Under the pieces are notes generated by a model, which saw only the letters and a program-made list of their open reading frames with translations, was not told the origin of the DNA and did no database searches. DNA of 14,038 bases from Helicobacteraceae bacterium. GTDB lineage: Bacteria; Campylobacterota; Campylobacteria; Campylobacterales; SZUA-545. Positions 7,135 to 13,838 of this stretch are shown one piece after another (within the stretch, counting starts at the first letter, position 1; each line of letters starts with the position of its first letter). The position numbers were made by a program, and so were the translations under genes. The stretch spans positions 1 through 14,038 of the forward strand of contig JAISRI010000036.1 in NCBI GenBank assembly GCA_031273735.1, read 5' to 3'.

Positions 7135-8159
7135 AAATCGCCCATATTAACTTAGCGAGAGGATTCCGAGGCGGCGAGCGGCAAACCGCGCTTTTAATCG
7201 AGGAGCTAAATAAGCGCGGTTTTTCGCAAACTTTGGTCTGCCGCGCCGATTCGCCTTTGCGCGATCTGCTAAAGGGTTTGCCAAACCTTAATTTTTGGAC
7301 GGCTAATAGCTTTTTGAGCGCTCATTTTCGCGCAATTAAAGCGGATATTCTACACGCGCACGAGGCAAAGGCGGCAAGGTGGGCGTATATTGAAAACCGC
7401 TTGCGAAAAACGCCGTATATTATTACTCGCAGAGTATTAAATCAGCCCTCTAAATCGGCGCTAAAAACCTACAAAAAAGCCTTTTATGTAGCTGCGATTT
7501 CAACGGCAATTAAACGCATACTAAACGATCGCGATCCAAATCTAAAAATCGAGATTATTCCTAGCGCTTTTACGCCGATAGAACCAAACGCGATCAATAC
7601 GCGATCAATACGCGATCAATACGCTAAAAAAACGATTATAGGACATATAGGCGCTTTGACAAACGACGTTAAAGGACAGGAATTTATTATAAAGGCGGCT
7701 AGATCATTGCGGGAACGTTATGAGAATCTGATCTTTTTGTTTTTGGGCGAAGGTAAAGATCGAAGCTATTTAGAAAGTTTGGCAAAAGGGCTAAATAACG
7801 TTAAGTTTTTAGGTTTCAGGAGCGATGTCGCCGATTATATCGCCGCGTTTGATCTTTTTATTTTTCCCTCCAACGAAGAGGGGCTTGGCTCTACGTTATT
7901 AGACGTAATGCAAATAGGCGTTCCGATTGTCGCTTCAAATATAGGCGGCGTCGTCGATCTGATTATTGATCGGCAAACGGGCGTTTTAATCGCGCCGCGC
8001 GATAGCAAAGCGATCGAAAGCGCGATTTTGCAGTATCTAGCCGATCCAAACCGCTATCAAACTCTCGCGCAAAACGCTAAAAAATTTGTTAAAAGTTTTG
8101 ACCCCGTTATAATGACGGATCGTTATCTAAAAATATACGACGCGGCGTTACTTAGATAG
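7131..8159 (+). CDS. GT4-family glycosyltransferase
   Basis: A 342-residue retaining glycosyltransferase of the GT-B fold. The N-terminal half has ARGFRGGERQTALLIEEL (GG-E-R acceptor-side loop) and ADILHAHEAKAA. The C-terminal half has IIGHIGALTNDVKGQEFII, FLFLGEGKDR, VKFLGFRSDVADYIAAFDLFIFPS and EEGLGSTLLDVMQIGVPIVA, the E-x7-E region in which the second acid is Asp. The start is a GTG at 7131, with TTAAGGA at 7118-7124 and a GTGA overlap with the waaF stop. Context points to LPS core or O-chain assembly; the sugar and acceptor cannot be told from the sequence. Codons 153-163 are made of three 11-bp direct repeats (7588-7620). Confidence 0.85.
   Translation: MKIAHINLARGFRGGERQTALLIEELNKRGFSQTLVCRADSPLRDLLKGLPNLNFWTANSFLSAHFRAIKADILHAHEAKAARWAYIENRLRKTPYIITRRVLNQPSKSALKTYKKAFYVAAISTAIKRILNDRDPNLKIEIIPSAFTPIEPNAINTRSIRDQYAKKTIIGHIGALTNDVKGQEFIIKAARSLRERYENLIFLFLGEGKDRSYLESLAKGLNNVKFLGFRSDVADYIAAFDLFIFPSNEEGLGSTLLDVMQIGVPIVASNIGGVVDLIIDRQTGVLIAPRDSKAIESAILQYLADPNRYQTLAQNAKKFVKSFDPVIMTDRYLKIYDAALLR
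7588..7620 (+). repeat. Three tandem copies of an 11-bp unit inside the GT4 gene
   Basis: The unit ACGCGATCAAT occurs three times head to tail (7588-7598, 7599-7609, 7610-7620), followed by a fourth partial ACGC. The match is perfect. Because 11 is not a multiple of 3, the three copies are read in three frames (NAIN, TRSI, RDQY), and gain or loss of one copy would break the glycosyltransferase. The segment lies between the two Rossmann domains. Confidence 0.9.
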
Positions 8160-8160
8160 A

Positions 8161-8268
8161 AAAGAAGCAAGTCGGCTCTCCTAACAGCCGCGCGATTGTC
8201 GCCGTCGATATAGCGGCGCTTCTTTCTGCGAGCGGCGTTTTTAGCGCAAAAACATTTGGCGTTGCGCT
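8161..8268 (+). other. Structured intergenic segment: three-way-junction-like fold plus competing hairpins
   Basis: Immediately after the glycosyltransferase stop, AAAGAAGC (8161-8168) pairs with GCTTCTTT (8218-8225). Between them sit two hairpins: CGGCT/AGCCG (8173-8177, 8186-8190, 8-nt loop) and CGCCG/CGGCG (8200-8204, 8214-8218; the last base is shared with the outer stem). Downstream, AGCGCAA (8243-8249) can pair with TTGCGCT (8262-8268), or instead form the loop and arm of GTTTTT/AAAAAC (8237-8242, 8248-8253), so the two are mutually exclusive. There is no clean U-tract for a terminator. It could be a processing or attenuation element between the two glycan genes. Role unknown. The remainder of the gap to 8353 shows nothing clear. 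Confidence 0.35.
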
Positions 8269-8353
8269 ATCTGAAAACCTACGGCGGCTTACAAAAGCGA
8301 TCTGATCGTAAAATAACCGTTTAATCTATTTCAAATAAAACCTAGAGGCTAAA

Positions 8354-9304
8354 TTGCAAAACGGAGTTTTTTTAATATCGCTTGATTTTGAGCTGATGTG
8401 GGGCGTGCGCGAAAACCGCTCGATCGACGTTTATGGAGACGCGATTCTGGGCGTTCACAACGCAATTCCAAAAATGCTTGATATTTTCGACAAATACGGG
8501 GTAAAATCTACCTTCGCGGCGGTCGGATTTTTGTTTTTGAAAAACAAAGAAGAACTATTGGCGCATATTCCCGCGCTTATGCCAAGCTACGTTAATCCAA
8601 AAGTTTCGCCATACGGAACATATATCGACAGCTTAGAGAGTTTTGCCGACGATCGTTATCACTTCGCGCCGCATATTATCGAAGATCTTAAAACGCGCGA
8701 AAACTGCGAGATCGCCACGCATACGCTTTCGCACTATAACGCGCTTGCGGAAGGACAGACAAAAGAAAGTTTTAGAGCCGATTTGCGAGAGGCTATTAAA
8801 ATCGCTAATGAAAAAGGCGTTCAAATACGCTCGATCGTCTTTCCTCGAAATCAGTGCAATGCCGATTATTTAGAGGCGTGCAAAGAACTCGGAATTATCT
8901 GCTATCGCGGAAAAGATCGCTATAAGCGCGGCAAGAAACCTAGCTCTATAGATCGCTATATTCCTCTCTTTAACGATCGCCCGTATCAGATCGACGATAT
9001 TTACGGCGAACCGATTATCAATCTTTGGGGGAGCGAACATTGGCGACCAAACATAAACTCAAACGCTATTCTCGACAGATTCAAAACGCGCGTTAGAACG
9101 AATAGAATCAAGCGATCAATGTCGCTTGCCGCCAAAAATAATTTGATCTATCATATATGGTGGCACCCGCACGAATTCGGACGATATACCGAAGAAAAAT
9201 TAGCCGTATTGGAAGATGTGTGCGCCCACTATCGCAGATTAAACGACAAATACGGCTTTCAAAGCGCGACGATGGGAGAGTTTGCGCAAAAAGTTTTACG
9301 CTAA
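8354..9304 (+). CDS. Polysaccharide deacetylase family protein (NodB-like, CE4)
   Basis: A 316-residue protein with the NodB-homology order. SLDFELMWG carries the catalytic and metal acids (Asp11 and Glu13, replacing the usual TFDD), KYGVKSTFAAVGFL is next, then THTLSH with metal ligands His123 and His127. FPRNQCN stands where 'RxPY' is found, and WWHPHEFG carries the late histidines. This subgroup, with SxDxE, is common in surface-polysaccharide loci and probably removes an N-acetyl group from a glycan or lipid-linked sugar. The substrate is unknown and no signal peptide is present. The start is a TTG with AGAGG 5 nt upstream (8344-8348); no ATG gives a full first motif. The C terminus ends KVLR. 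A second copy of the 3' end follows directly, so this terminus may itself be a product of the duplication. Confidence 0.82.
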   Translation: MQNGVFLISLDFELMWGVRENRSIDVYGDAILGVHNAIPKMLDIFDKYGVKSTFAAVGFLFLKNKEELLAHIPALMPSYVNPKVSPYGTYIDSLESFADDRYHFAPHIIEDLKTRENCEIATHTLSHYNALAEGQTKESFRADLREAIKIANEKGVQIRSIVFPRNQCNADYLEACKELGIICYRGKDRYKRGKKPSSIDRYIPLFNDRPYQIDDIYGEPIINLWGSEHWRPNINSNAILDRFKTRVRTNRIKRSMSLAAKNNLIYHIWWHPHEFGRYTEEKLAVLEDVCAHYRRLNDKYGFQSATMGEFAQKVLR

Positions 9305-9473
9305 ATAATTTGATCTATCATATATGGCGCCGCCGCGCGAATTCGGACGATATACCGAAGAAAAATTAGCCGTATTGGAAGATGTGTGCGTCCACTATTG
9401 CAGATTAAACGACAAATACGGCTTTCAAAGCGCGACGATGGGAGAGTTTGCGCAAAAAGTTTTGAATCAATAG
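9303..9473 (+). pseudogene. Tandem duplicate of the deacetylase 3' end, frameshifted
   Basis: Bases 9303-9463 repeat 9136-9297 at about 96 % identity: six substitutions and one 1-nt deletion. The deletion and most changes fall in the WWHPHEFG codons, where the copy reads WRRRANSDD in the shifted frame. Read in the original frame after that point it keeps the deacetylase sequence and ends KVLNQ with a TAG at 9471-9473, whereas the intact gene ends KVLR. The copy has no start of its own. Its last 7 nt overlap the 3' end of the convergent DUF6165 gene. Confidence 0.85.
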
Positions 9474-9838
9474 GCTTCGTAGCTTTTTTCTTCGATCAGG
9501 GCGGATTTTGTCCGGACGTTAATAGCTCTTTTTAGCTCCGCTCGGCGGTCGTTTTTAATATAAACCGATCGCGCTAACTGGACAAAACGATCGCCAAAAT
9601 CTTTGCGGCGTTCCGACTCTCTGATCCGATCTTCGATCTCCCACAACTCTTCGTTGATCTTTAATAGCTCGATATAGAGCGGATCGTCTTGAGAAATTAT
9701 ATCCTCCGCCGCCGATTTCAAAACGGCAAACTCTTTAAACGCGTTTGCGCGTTTCGTCTCGTCTTTTATACGTTCGGATTTGATCGCCAAAATCGTCAAT
9801 TTATCTATGATTTCGCCGTTGCTAACTTCGATCTTCAT
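9467..9838 (-). CDS. DUF6165 family protein
   Basis: A 123-residue, mostly helical, highly charged protein. Its start MKIEVSNGEIIDKLTILAIKSERIKD is the hallmark of the DUF6165 family ('MKIEVSxGEIVDKLxILEIKxExI'), and the rest (ELLKINEELWEIEDRIRE) is a probable coiled coil. No biochemical role is established to my knowledge. The family tends to occur beside glycosyltransferases, as here. Its ATG at 9838 lies inside the end of the heptosyltransferase-like gene (17-nt overlap), with an AAGG SD about 10 nt before it within that gene's coding sequence, so the two are co-transcribed and probably coupled. Its 3' end meets the deacetylase duplicate head-on with no terminator between. Confidence 0.75.
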   Translation of the reverse strand: MKIEVSNGEIIDKLTILAIKSERIKDETKRANAFKEFAVLKSAAEDIISQDDPLYIELLKINEELWEIEDRIRESERRKDFGDRFVQLARSVYIKNDRRAELKRAINVRTKSALIEEKSYEAY

Positions 9839-10787
9839 TGCCGCCGCCTTCTTTTTTGCGTAATTGTAACAAACACGCCTCGACTACCTCTTTTGACGTC
9901 GCGCCGTTTTCGATCTGAAAGGCGATATGTCCTTTCGTCGTCCAATTTTCCGCCCGAACGCCGTTAAAAACGGCGACGGTCGGCGCTTTAGCCGTAACGC
10001 TTAGATGTTTGCTGCCGCCGTCGACGCCGACGTATAACGCGCAAAACTCCAAAATCGCCCTTAACTCTTGCACATTCGGCATATCGTAATCGATAATCGC
10101 GTTTTGCGGGCGCTTTAGCCGCTCGAAAACCGCCGCCGCCAGAGGTTTTTCGCCCGGCCCATAGACGAAAAAAAGTTTGTATCCCGCCGCGATCAGCGCG
10201 TCGCCGACTTCAGCGAAAAAGGCGGGATCAAGCATCTTGTAAGATCGGCGCGAAACGACGCAAAAGGCGATCGTTTTGTCGTTAAATTCGTATCGATCGG
10301 AAAACTCTCGCGCATATTGTCGCGCCTTGTCGCCTACGAAAAACTCTATTTCGGTATCGTCCAAACGCCCTCCTAAATGCGCGATCAGGCGGTTTTTGGA
10401 TCGCGCCGCGTATTCGCCTCTCTCTTCCAAAACGACGCGGCGGGTATAGGCGTAGCGACGAAAGCGAAAATCAAAACCGACTCGCTCTTTCGCGCGGCTG
10501 GCAAAGGTAATCTGCGCGCTTTTTGGATTGCCGAAAAAGTCGATAGCTAGATCGAAACGCTCCCTATAAACGCGCCGCAAAAGGGTCGCGAAAGCCCAAA
10601 TCGACGGCTTTCGCGGGATAATCCATAAGCGCGAAACGTTTGGGTTGTTTTGATAGACGTTCGCGCCCAAAGGCTCGCTCATAAAGACGATCTCGGCTTG
10701 CGCATAGAGCGTCCGAAGTTGCCGAAGCGCGCACGTCGTCATCATAACGTCGCCCATCTGTCGCAACTGAATACACAAAATTTTCAT
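9822..10787 (-). CDS. GT9 heptosyltransferase-like glycosyltransferase
   Basis: A GT9-family protein of 321 residues. It opens with MKILCIQLRQMGDVMMTTCALRQLR, the family's N-terminal 'RxxxxGDxxxxxPxLxxLR' pattern, and has the donor-site segment YVGVDGGSKHLSVTAKAPTVAVF in place of 'vGnDsGxxHlAaAlgxPxvalF'. The frame is open 18 codons further up (to 10841), but I place the start at the ATG at 10787. The family begins there, and a -10 (TATACT on the minus strand, 10809-10804) lies just upstream, so the longer version would begin before the promoter. The acceptor is unknown; it may add heptose or another sugar to the LPS core. It overlaps the DUF6165 start by 17 nt. Confidence 0.8.
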   Translation of the reverse strand: MKILCIQLRQMGDVMMTTCALRQLRTLYAQAEIVFMSEPLGANVYQNNPNVSRLWIIPRKPSIWAFATLLRRVYRERFDLAIDFFGNPKSAQITFASRAKERVGFDFRFRRYAYTRRVVLEERGEYAARSKNRLIAHLGGRLDDTEIEFFVGDKARQYAREFSDRYEFNDKTIAFCVVSRRSYKMLDPAFFAEVGDALIAAGYKLFFVYGPGEKPLAAAVFERLKRPQNAIIDYDMPNVQELRAILEFCALYVGVDGGSKHLSVTAKAPTVAVFNGVRAENWTTKGHIAFQIENGATSKEVVEACLLQLRKKEGGGNEDRS

Positions 10788-10803
10788 ATCTAGCCCAAAA
10801 TAA

Positions 10804-10809
10804 AGTATA
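10804..10809 (-). promoter_or_regulatory. -10 box for the heptosyltransferase-DUF6165 unit
   Basis: On the minus strand TATACT ends 16 nt before the chosen ATG (10787), which would give a leader of about 10 nt. There is no good -35 at 16-18 nt; a TTGTCT (10836-10831) is 21 nt away. Weak -35 boxes are usual in Campylobacterota. No clear SD is seen in the short leader. Confidence 0.4.
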
Positions 10810-10912
10810 ATTTGATTTATATCATAGTTGAGACAAATCATTGAATAATTGCGATCAAGCGCGCGAACAACGTGGCTTGCGGGTAGCGGAAGCCTCCGCG
10901 ATTGTTAGGCGC

Positions 10913-10918
10913 TACAAT
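10913..10918 (+). promoter_or_regulatory. Possible -10 box (TACAAT) for the TPR-like gene
   Basis: TACAAT lies 36 nt before the ATG at 10955, leaving a leader of about 30 nt that contains the strong SD. A small hairpin (GCGGA 10886-10890 / TCCGC 10895-10899) occupies the -35 region. No -35 match. This divergent gap (10788-10954) holds nothing else I can identify. Confidence 0.35.
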
Positions 10919-10954
10919 GCGGGTTACTATTCGTCGGACGCTTGAGGAGGGAAA

Positions 10955-11269
10955 ATGAACGCGGGGATTTATATTAACAAAGCCGAGGCGCTTTTGCAAA
11001 GAAAAACGAGCGATTGGCGCTCTAAGATCGAAGAGAGTTTGCAAAAAGCGATCGCAACGGCAAAAGAAAACGACGATTTTGCCTCGCTCATACAGGCGCA
11101 ATGCTTTTTGGGCGAATCTCTTTTTATGCGGGGCGAATACAAGCGAGCGAGGGAATCTCTATCTTTTGCGGTGGAGAACGCGAAGACAAAAGAGGATTTC
11201 GACGATATGTTTGATCAAGAGATAGCGTCCGCAAATCTGTTAATTTTGCTTATCGATCGATACGCCTAA
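10955..11269 (+). CDS. Small TPR-like helical protein
   Basis: A 104-residue soluble protein with a very strong SD (GAGGAGGG, 10944-10951) 3 nt before the ATG. It is all-helical in character. Residues about 24-45 (IEESLQKAIATAKENDDFASLI) and 47-74 (AQCFLGESLFMRGEYKRARESLSFAVENA) form TPR-like helix pairs, with the G-x-Y-x-x-A-x-x-x-L/F spacing in the second. There is no signal peptide or membrane segment. Two or three TPR units suggest a protein-protein adaptor; the partner is unknown. It is divergent from the heptosyltransferase and upstream of the rluB-like gene with an 81-nt gap. Confidence 0.65.
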   Translation: MNAGIYINKAEALLQRKTSDWRSKIEESLQKAIATAKENDDFASLIQAQCFLGESLFMRGEYKRARESLSFAVENAKTKEDFDDMFDQEIASANLLILLIDRYA

Positions 11270-11339
11270 CGCAAAACCGATCCAATAAACGCCGTAAATC
11301 GCCCCCGTTAAAATGCGAGCGCCAAAGAGCGCGCTAGAG

Positions 11340-11345
11340 TATAAT
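11340..11345 (+). promoter_or_regulatory. -10 box (TATAAT) placed for a leaderless rluB-like mRNA
   Basis: A perfect TATAAT ends only 5 nt before the ATG at 11351. Transcription normally begins 6-8 nt after the box, which would place the 5' end at or about the A of the ATG. No SD sits between box and start. No -35 match is apparent. Confidence 0.5.
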
Positions 11346-11350
11346 GCGGT

Positions 11351-12238
11351 ATGCCAAACGATCTAATCCGTATCAACAAAGCGATTGCCCTGCGCGGCGG
11401 CTACTCGCGCAGAGAAGCCGATCGCCTTATATCCGAAGGGCGCGTAGCGATCGGGCGGCAAAAAGTTACCGATTTGGCTACAAAAGTAGACGAAGAGGAA
11501 GAACTATTTATCAACGGCAAGCGGCTTGATAATAAAAAAGAACGCTACACAATCATCGTCTATAACAAGCCCAAAGGCGAATTGGTAACGCGCTTTGATC
11601 CGCAAGGGCGCAAAACGATCTTCGATAGCCTGCCCGATCGTTTCTCGCGCTTTATCGCGATCGGACGGTTAGATTACGCCAGCGAAGGGTTGCTACTGCT
11701 TACCGATAGCGCCGAAATTGCCGACAAACTTATGCGCGGCGATTTGGAGCGCGTCTATAACGTAAAGATCGACGGCTTTATAACAAACGCGATACAAAAG
11801 GCTATGCAAGATGGGCTAAAATTGGACGGATTAGAGGGCGCTCACCCGCTAAACGACGAAAAAATAAGCTATCTCGCTCCGTTCGCAAAGTGGCGTATCG
11901 AAAAAAACCGCGCCAACTATTCGCGGCTTAAAATTGCGCTTACGGAAGGCAAAAACCGCGAAATCCGCCGATTTTTCGCCCATTTTGAGCGCAAAGCGTT
12001 AGACCTAAAGCGCGTTTCGTTCGGCGAGATCTCGCTTAACTCCCTACCCGTCGGCGAATGGCGTTTCTGCTCCAAAGAGGAGTATCGATTTATCCGCCAA
12101 TCTACGGCAAGCAAGGAGGAACGGCAAAAGAGCGTAAGAACGGCTAGGGCAAAATTACATATAAAGGATTCAAATGACAAAACTAAACGTCAAAAGTCGC
12201 TACAAAACGGAGATGATCGACCTTACCGATCAGATTAA
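11351..12238 (+). CDS. rluB: RsuA/RluB-family 16S or 23S rRNA pseudouridine synthase
   Basis: A 295-residue protein with an N-terminal S4 RNA-binding domain (RINKAIALRGGYSRREADRLISEGRVAIG, residues about 6-35) and a pseudouridine synthase domain. YNKPKGELVT, then IGRLDYASEGLLLLTDS with catalytic Asp108, and EGKNREIRRFF are the family motifs. The architecture fits RluB, which modifies 23S rRNA helix 80; RsuA, RluE and RluF are related, so the exact target is inferred. The consensus Asp-x-x-T is Asp-Tyr-Ala-Ser here. After about residue 250 it ends in a basic tail (KEERQKSVRTARAKLHIKD...) that runs 65 nt into yjbQ. Start: the ATG at 11351 gives the expected N terminus but lies 5 nt after a TATAAT, suggesting leaderless translation. 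Confidence 0.82.
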   Translation: MPNDLIRINKAIALRGGYSRREADRLISEGRVAIGRQKVTDLATKVDEEEELFINGKRLDNKKERYTIIVYNKPKGELVTRFDPQGRKTIFDSLPDRFSRFIAIGRLDYASEGLLLLTDSAEIADKLMRGDLERVYNVKIDGFITNAIQKAMQDGLKLDGLEGAHPLNDEKISYLAPFAKWRIEKNRANYSRLKIALTEGKNREIRRFFAHFERKALDLKRVSFGEISLNSLPVGEWRFCSKEEYRFIRQSTASKEERQKSVRTARAKLHIKDSNDKTKRQKSLQNGDDRPYRSD

Positions 12239-12566
12239 CGAGGAGATTGTCAGAAGCGGCGTTAACGCGTCGGCGATCAATATCTTTTCGCCGCACAGCA
12301 CCTGCTCCGTTTTTGTCTGCGAAAACAAAGACCCGAACATTCAACGCGATCTACTTAAAAAACTTCACGAATTTTTCCCGTCGGACGGACGTTACGCGCA
12401 TATCGGCGGCAACGGCGACGCGCATATGAAAGCCTCGCTAATGGGTTCCAACGTTACGATTCCCGTAGAAAACGCGAAAATGCTTCTTGGTCCTTGGCAG
12501 GGGTTGTTTTTCGCCGATTTCGACGGGCCGCGCGATCGAGAAGCGTTTTTAACCCTGTTGCAGTGA
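12174..12566 (+). CDS. yjbQ: YjbQ family protein (UPF0047)
   Basis: A 130-residue protein of the YjbQ/UPF0047 family. The family's conserved positions are all present: SGVNASAINIFSPHSTCSVFVCENKDPNIQRDL (HST block and Glu), YAHIGGNGDAHMKASLMGSN (the GNxxAHLK block of likely ligand residues) and LLGPWQGLFFADFDGPRDR. E. coli YjbQ has been reported to have a weak thiamine phosphate synthase activity; the physiological role is unsettled. The SD AAAGGA (12163-12168) lies 5 nt before the ATG, inside the rluB-like gene, so the overlap is real and the pair is co-transcribed. Confidence 0.88.
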   Translation: MTKLNVKSRYKTEMIDLTDQINEEIVRSGVNASAINIFSPHSTCSVFVCENKDPNIQRDLLKKLHEFFPSDGRYAHIGGNGDAHMKASLMGSNVTIPVENAKMLLGPWQGLFFADFDGPRDREAFLTLLQ

Positions 12567-12586
12567 AATCCTAAAGCGTCTATAAT
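12558..12586 (+). promoter_or_regulatory. rarA promoter (TTGCAG-17-TATAAT)
   Basis: TTGCAG (12558-12563) and a perfect TATAAT (12581-12586) are separated by 17 bp. The -35 overlaps the last codons of yjbQ. Transcription would begin near 12593, giving a leader of about 20 nt that contains the SD of rarA. Confidence 0.6.
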
Positions 12587-12614
12587 CGCTCTTAACGTTT
12601 GAGAAAGGGCTTTT

Positions 12615-13838
12615 ATGGGCGATCTAACGCAACTTTTGCGCCCTACGGAGTTAAGCCAAATACTAGGGCAACCTAGACTACTCGGCGAGAACGGCGCGCT
12701 AAAAAAACTGATAGAATCAAACGCGCTTTTTCACGGCTTCTTTTTCGGCCCCCCTGGCACGGGCAAAACGACGCTGGCTAGAATTATCGCCAATACAAGC
12801 GGACGTATCTGCTACGAGCTAAACGCCACCAGTCTTAAAGTCGAGGAGCTACGCGCTATCTTTGAAAGCGCCAAAGGCGCGTTAAGCAAACCGCTGATTT
12901 TTATCGACGAGGTTCACCGTTTAAGCAAAAACCAACAAGAGGTATTACTACCCGTTATGGAGCGCTCCGACGCTATGATCGTTGGCGCTAGCACGGAAAA
13001 CCCGTTTTTTTCGCTCACCGCCGCGATACGATCAAGGTCGCTTCTTTTTGAGTTCGCGCCCCTAAGCCGCGCCGATCTAGAAATCTTGCTCGATCGCGCA
13101 GAGAGGCTGGAAAACAAAAGCCTTTCGCAGCAAACGCGGGAGTATCTCATTGCCTCCAGCGGCGGCGACGCGAGGGCGGCGCTTAAGCTGCTAGAGTTTG
13201 GCTGGATCGTAGCGCAAAACGCGCCCTTAAGCGTAGAAACTCTAAAGACGATCCGCCAAAGCGCGTTAAACGACGGCGCGAGCGAAGACGAGACCCACTA
13301 CAACCTTGCCAGCGCGCTTATAAAATCTTTGCGCGGAAGCGATCCCGACGCGGCGATCTACTATCTGGCGCGTCTGATCGCGGGCGGCGAGGAACCGCGC
13401 TTTATCGCCCGCCGAATGTTGATCTTCGCAAGCGAGGATATAGGAAACGCCAATCCAAACGCGCTGATCCTCGCCCACGCTTGTTTTGAATCGGTCGCTT
13501 CGATAGGTATGCCCGAAAGCCGAATTATTCTTTCGCAAACGGCGATCTACCTCGCCTGCTCGCCCAAATCCAACACGGCGATCGTCGCTATCGACAGAGC
13601 GCTTGAGGCGATCGCGAACGGACTGATTTTAGAAGTGCCAGATTTTCTTAAAGACGCGCACTACGAAGGAGCAAAAAAACTAGGGCGCGGACTAACCTAC
13701 AAATATCCGCACGACTTTGGCGGCTACGTCAAACAAGCCTATACGCAAGAAAGCGTTAGCTTTGTCGATCTAAAGCCGATCGGATATGAAAAAACGATCG
13801 CCGAGTGGTTAGAAAAGCTCCGCTCTCTCGATCCGTAA
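12615..13838 (+). CDS. rarA: Replication-associated recombination protein A (AAA+ ATPase)
   Basis: A 407-residue protein of the RarA/MgsA/WRNIP1 family, a DNA-dependent ATPase that acts at stalled replication forks. Walker A GPPGTGKTT (45-53), Walker B LIFIDEVHR (Asp98, Glu99), sensor 1 in VGASTENPFFSL, arginine-finger segment AIRSRSLLFEF and sensor 2 SGGDARAALKLLE are all intact. The C-terminal tetramerisation part has DETHYNLASALIKSLRGSDPDAAIYYLARLI, ARRMLIFASEDIGNANP and YKYPHDFGGYVKQAY, all signatures of the family. The E. coli protein carries a longer N-terminal extension; here the start at 12615 is set by the SD GAGAAAGGG (12601-12609, 5 nt spacing). It has its own promoter but probably also receives read-through from rluB-yjbQ. 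Confidence 0.95.
   Translation: MGDLTQLLRPTELSQILGQPRLLGENGALKKLIESNALFHGFFFGPPGTGKTTLARIIANTSGRICYELNATSLKVEELRAIFESAKGALSKPLIFIDEVHRLSKNQQEVLLPVMERSDAMIVGASTENPFFSLTAAIRSRSLLFEFAPLSRADLEILLDRAERLENKSLSQQTREYLIASSGGDARAALKLLEFGWIVAQNAPLSVETLKTIRQSALNDGASEDETHYNLASALIKSLRGSDPDAAIYYLARLIAGGEEPRFIARRMLIFASEDIGNANPNALILAHACFESVASIGMPESRIILSQTAIYLACSPKSNTAIVAIDRALEAIANGLILEVPDFLKDAHYEGAKKLGRGLTYKYPHDFGGYVKQAYTQESVSFVDLKPIGYEKTIAEWLEKLRSLDP

Noticed and set aside
9822..10841. Longer heptosyltransferase start at 10841
   Set aside because: The extra 18 residues do not belong to the GT9 N terminus and lie upstream of the likely -10 box.
10861..10954. A tRNA or small RNA gene in the divergent gap
   Set aside because: Apart from one 5-bp hairpin there is no cloverleaf or terminator-like structure.
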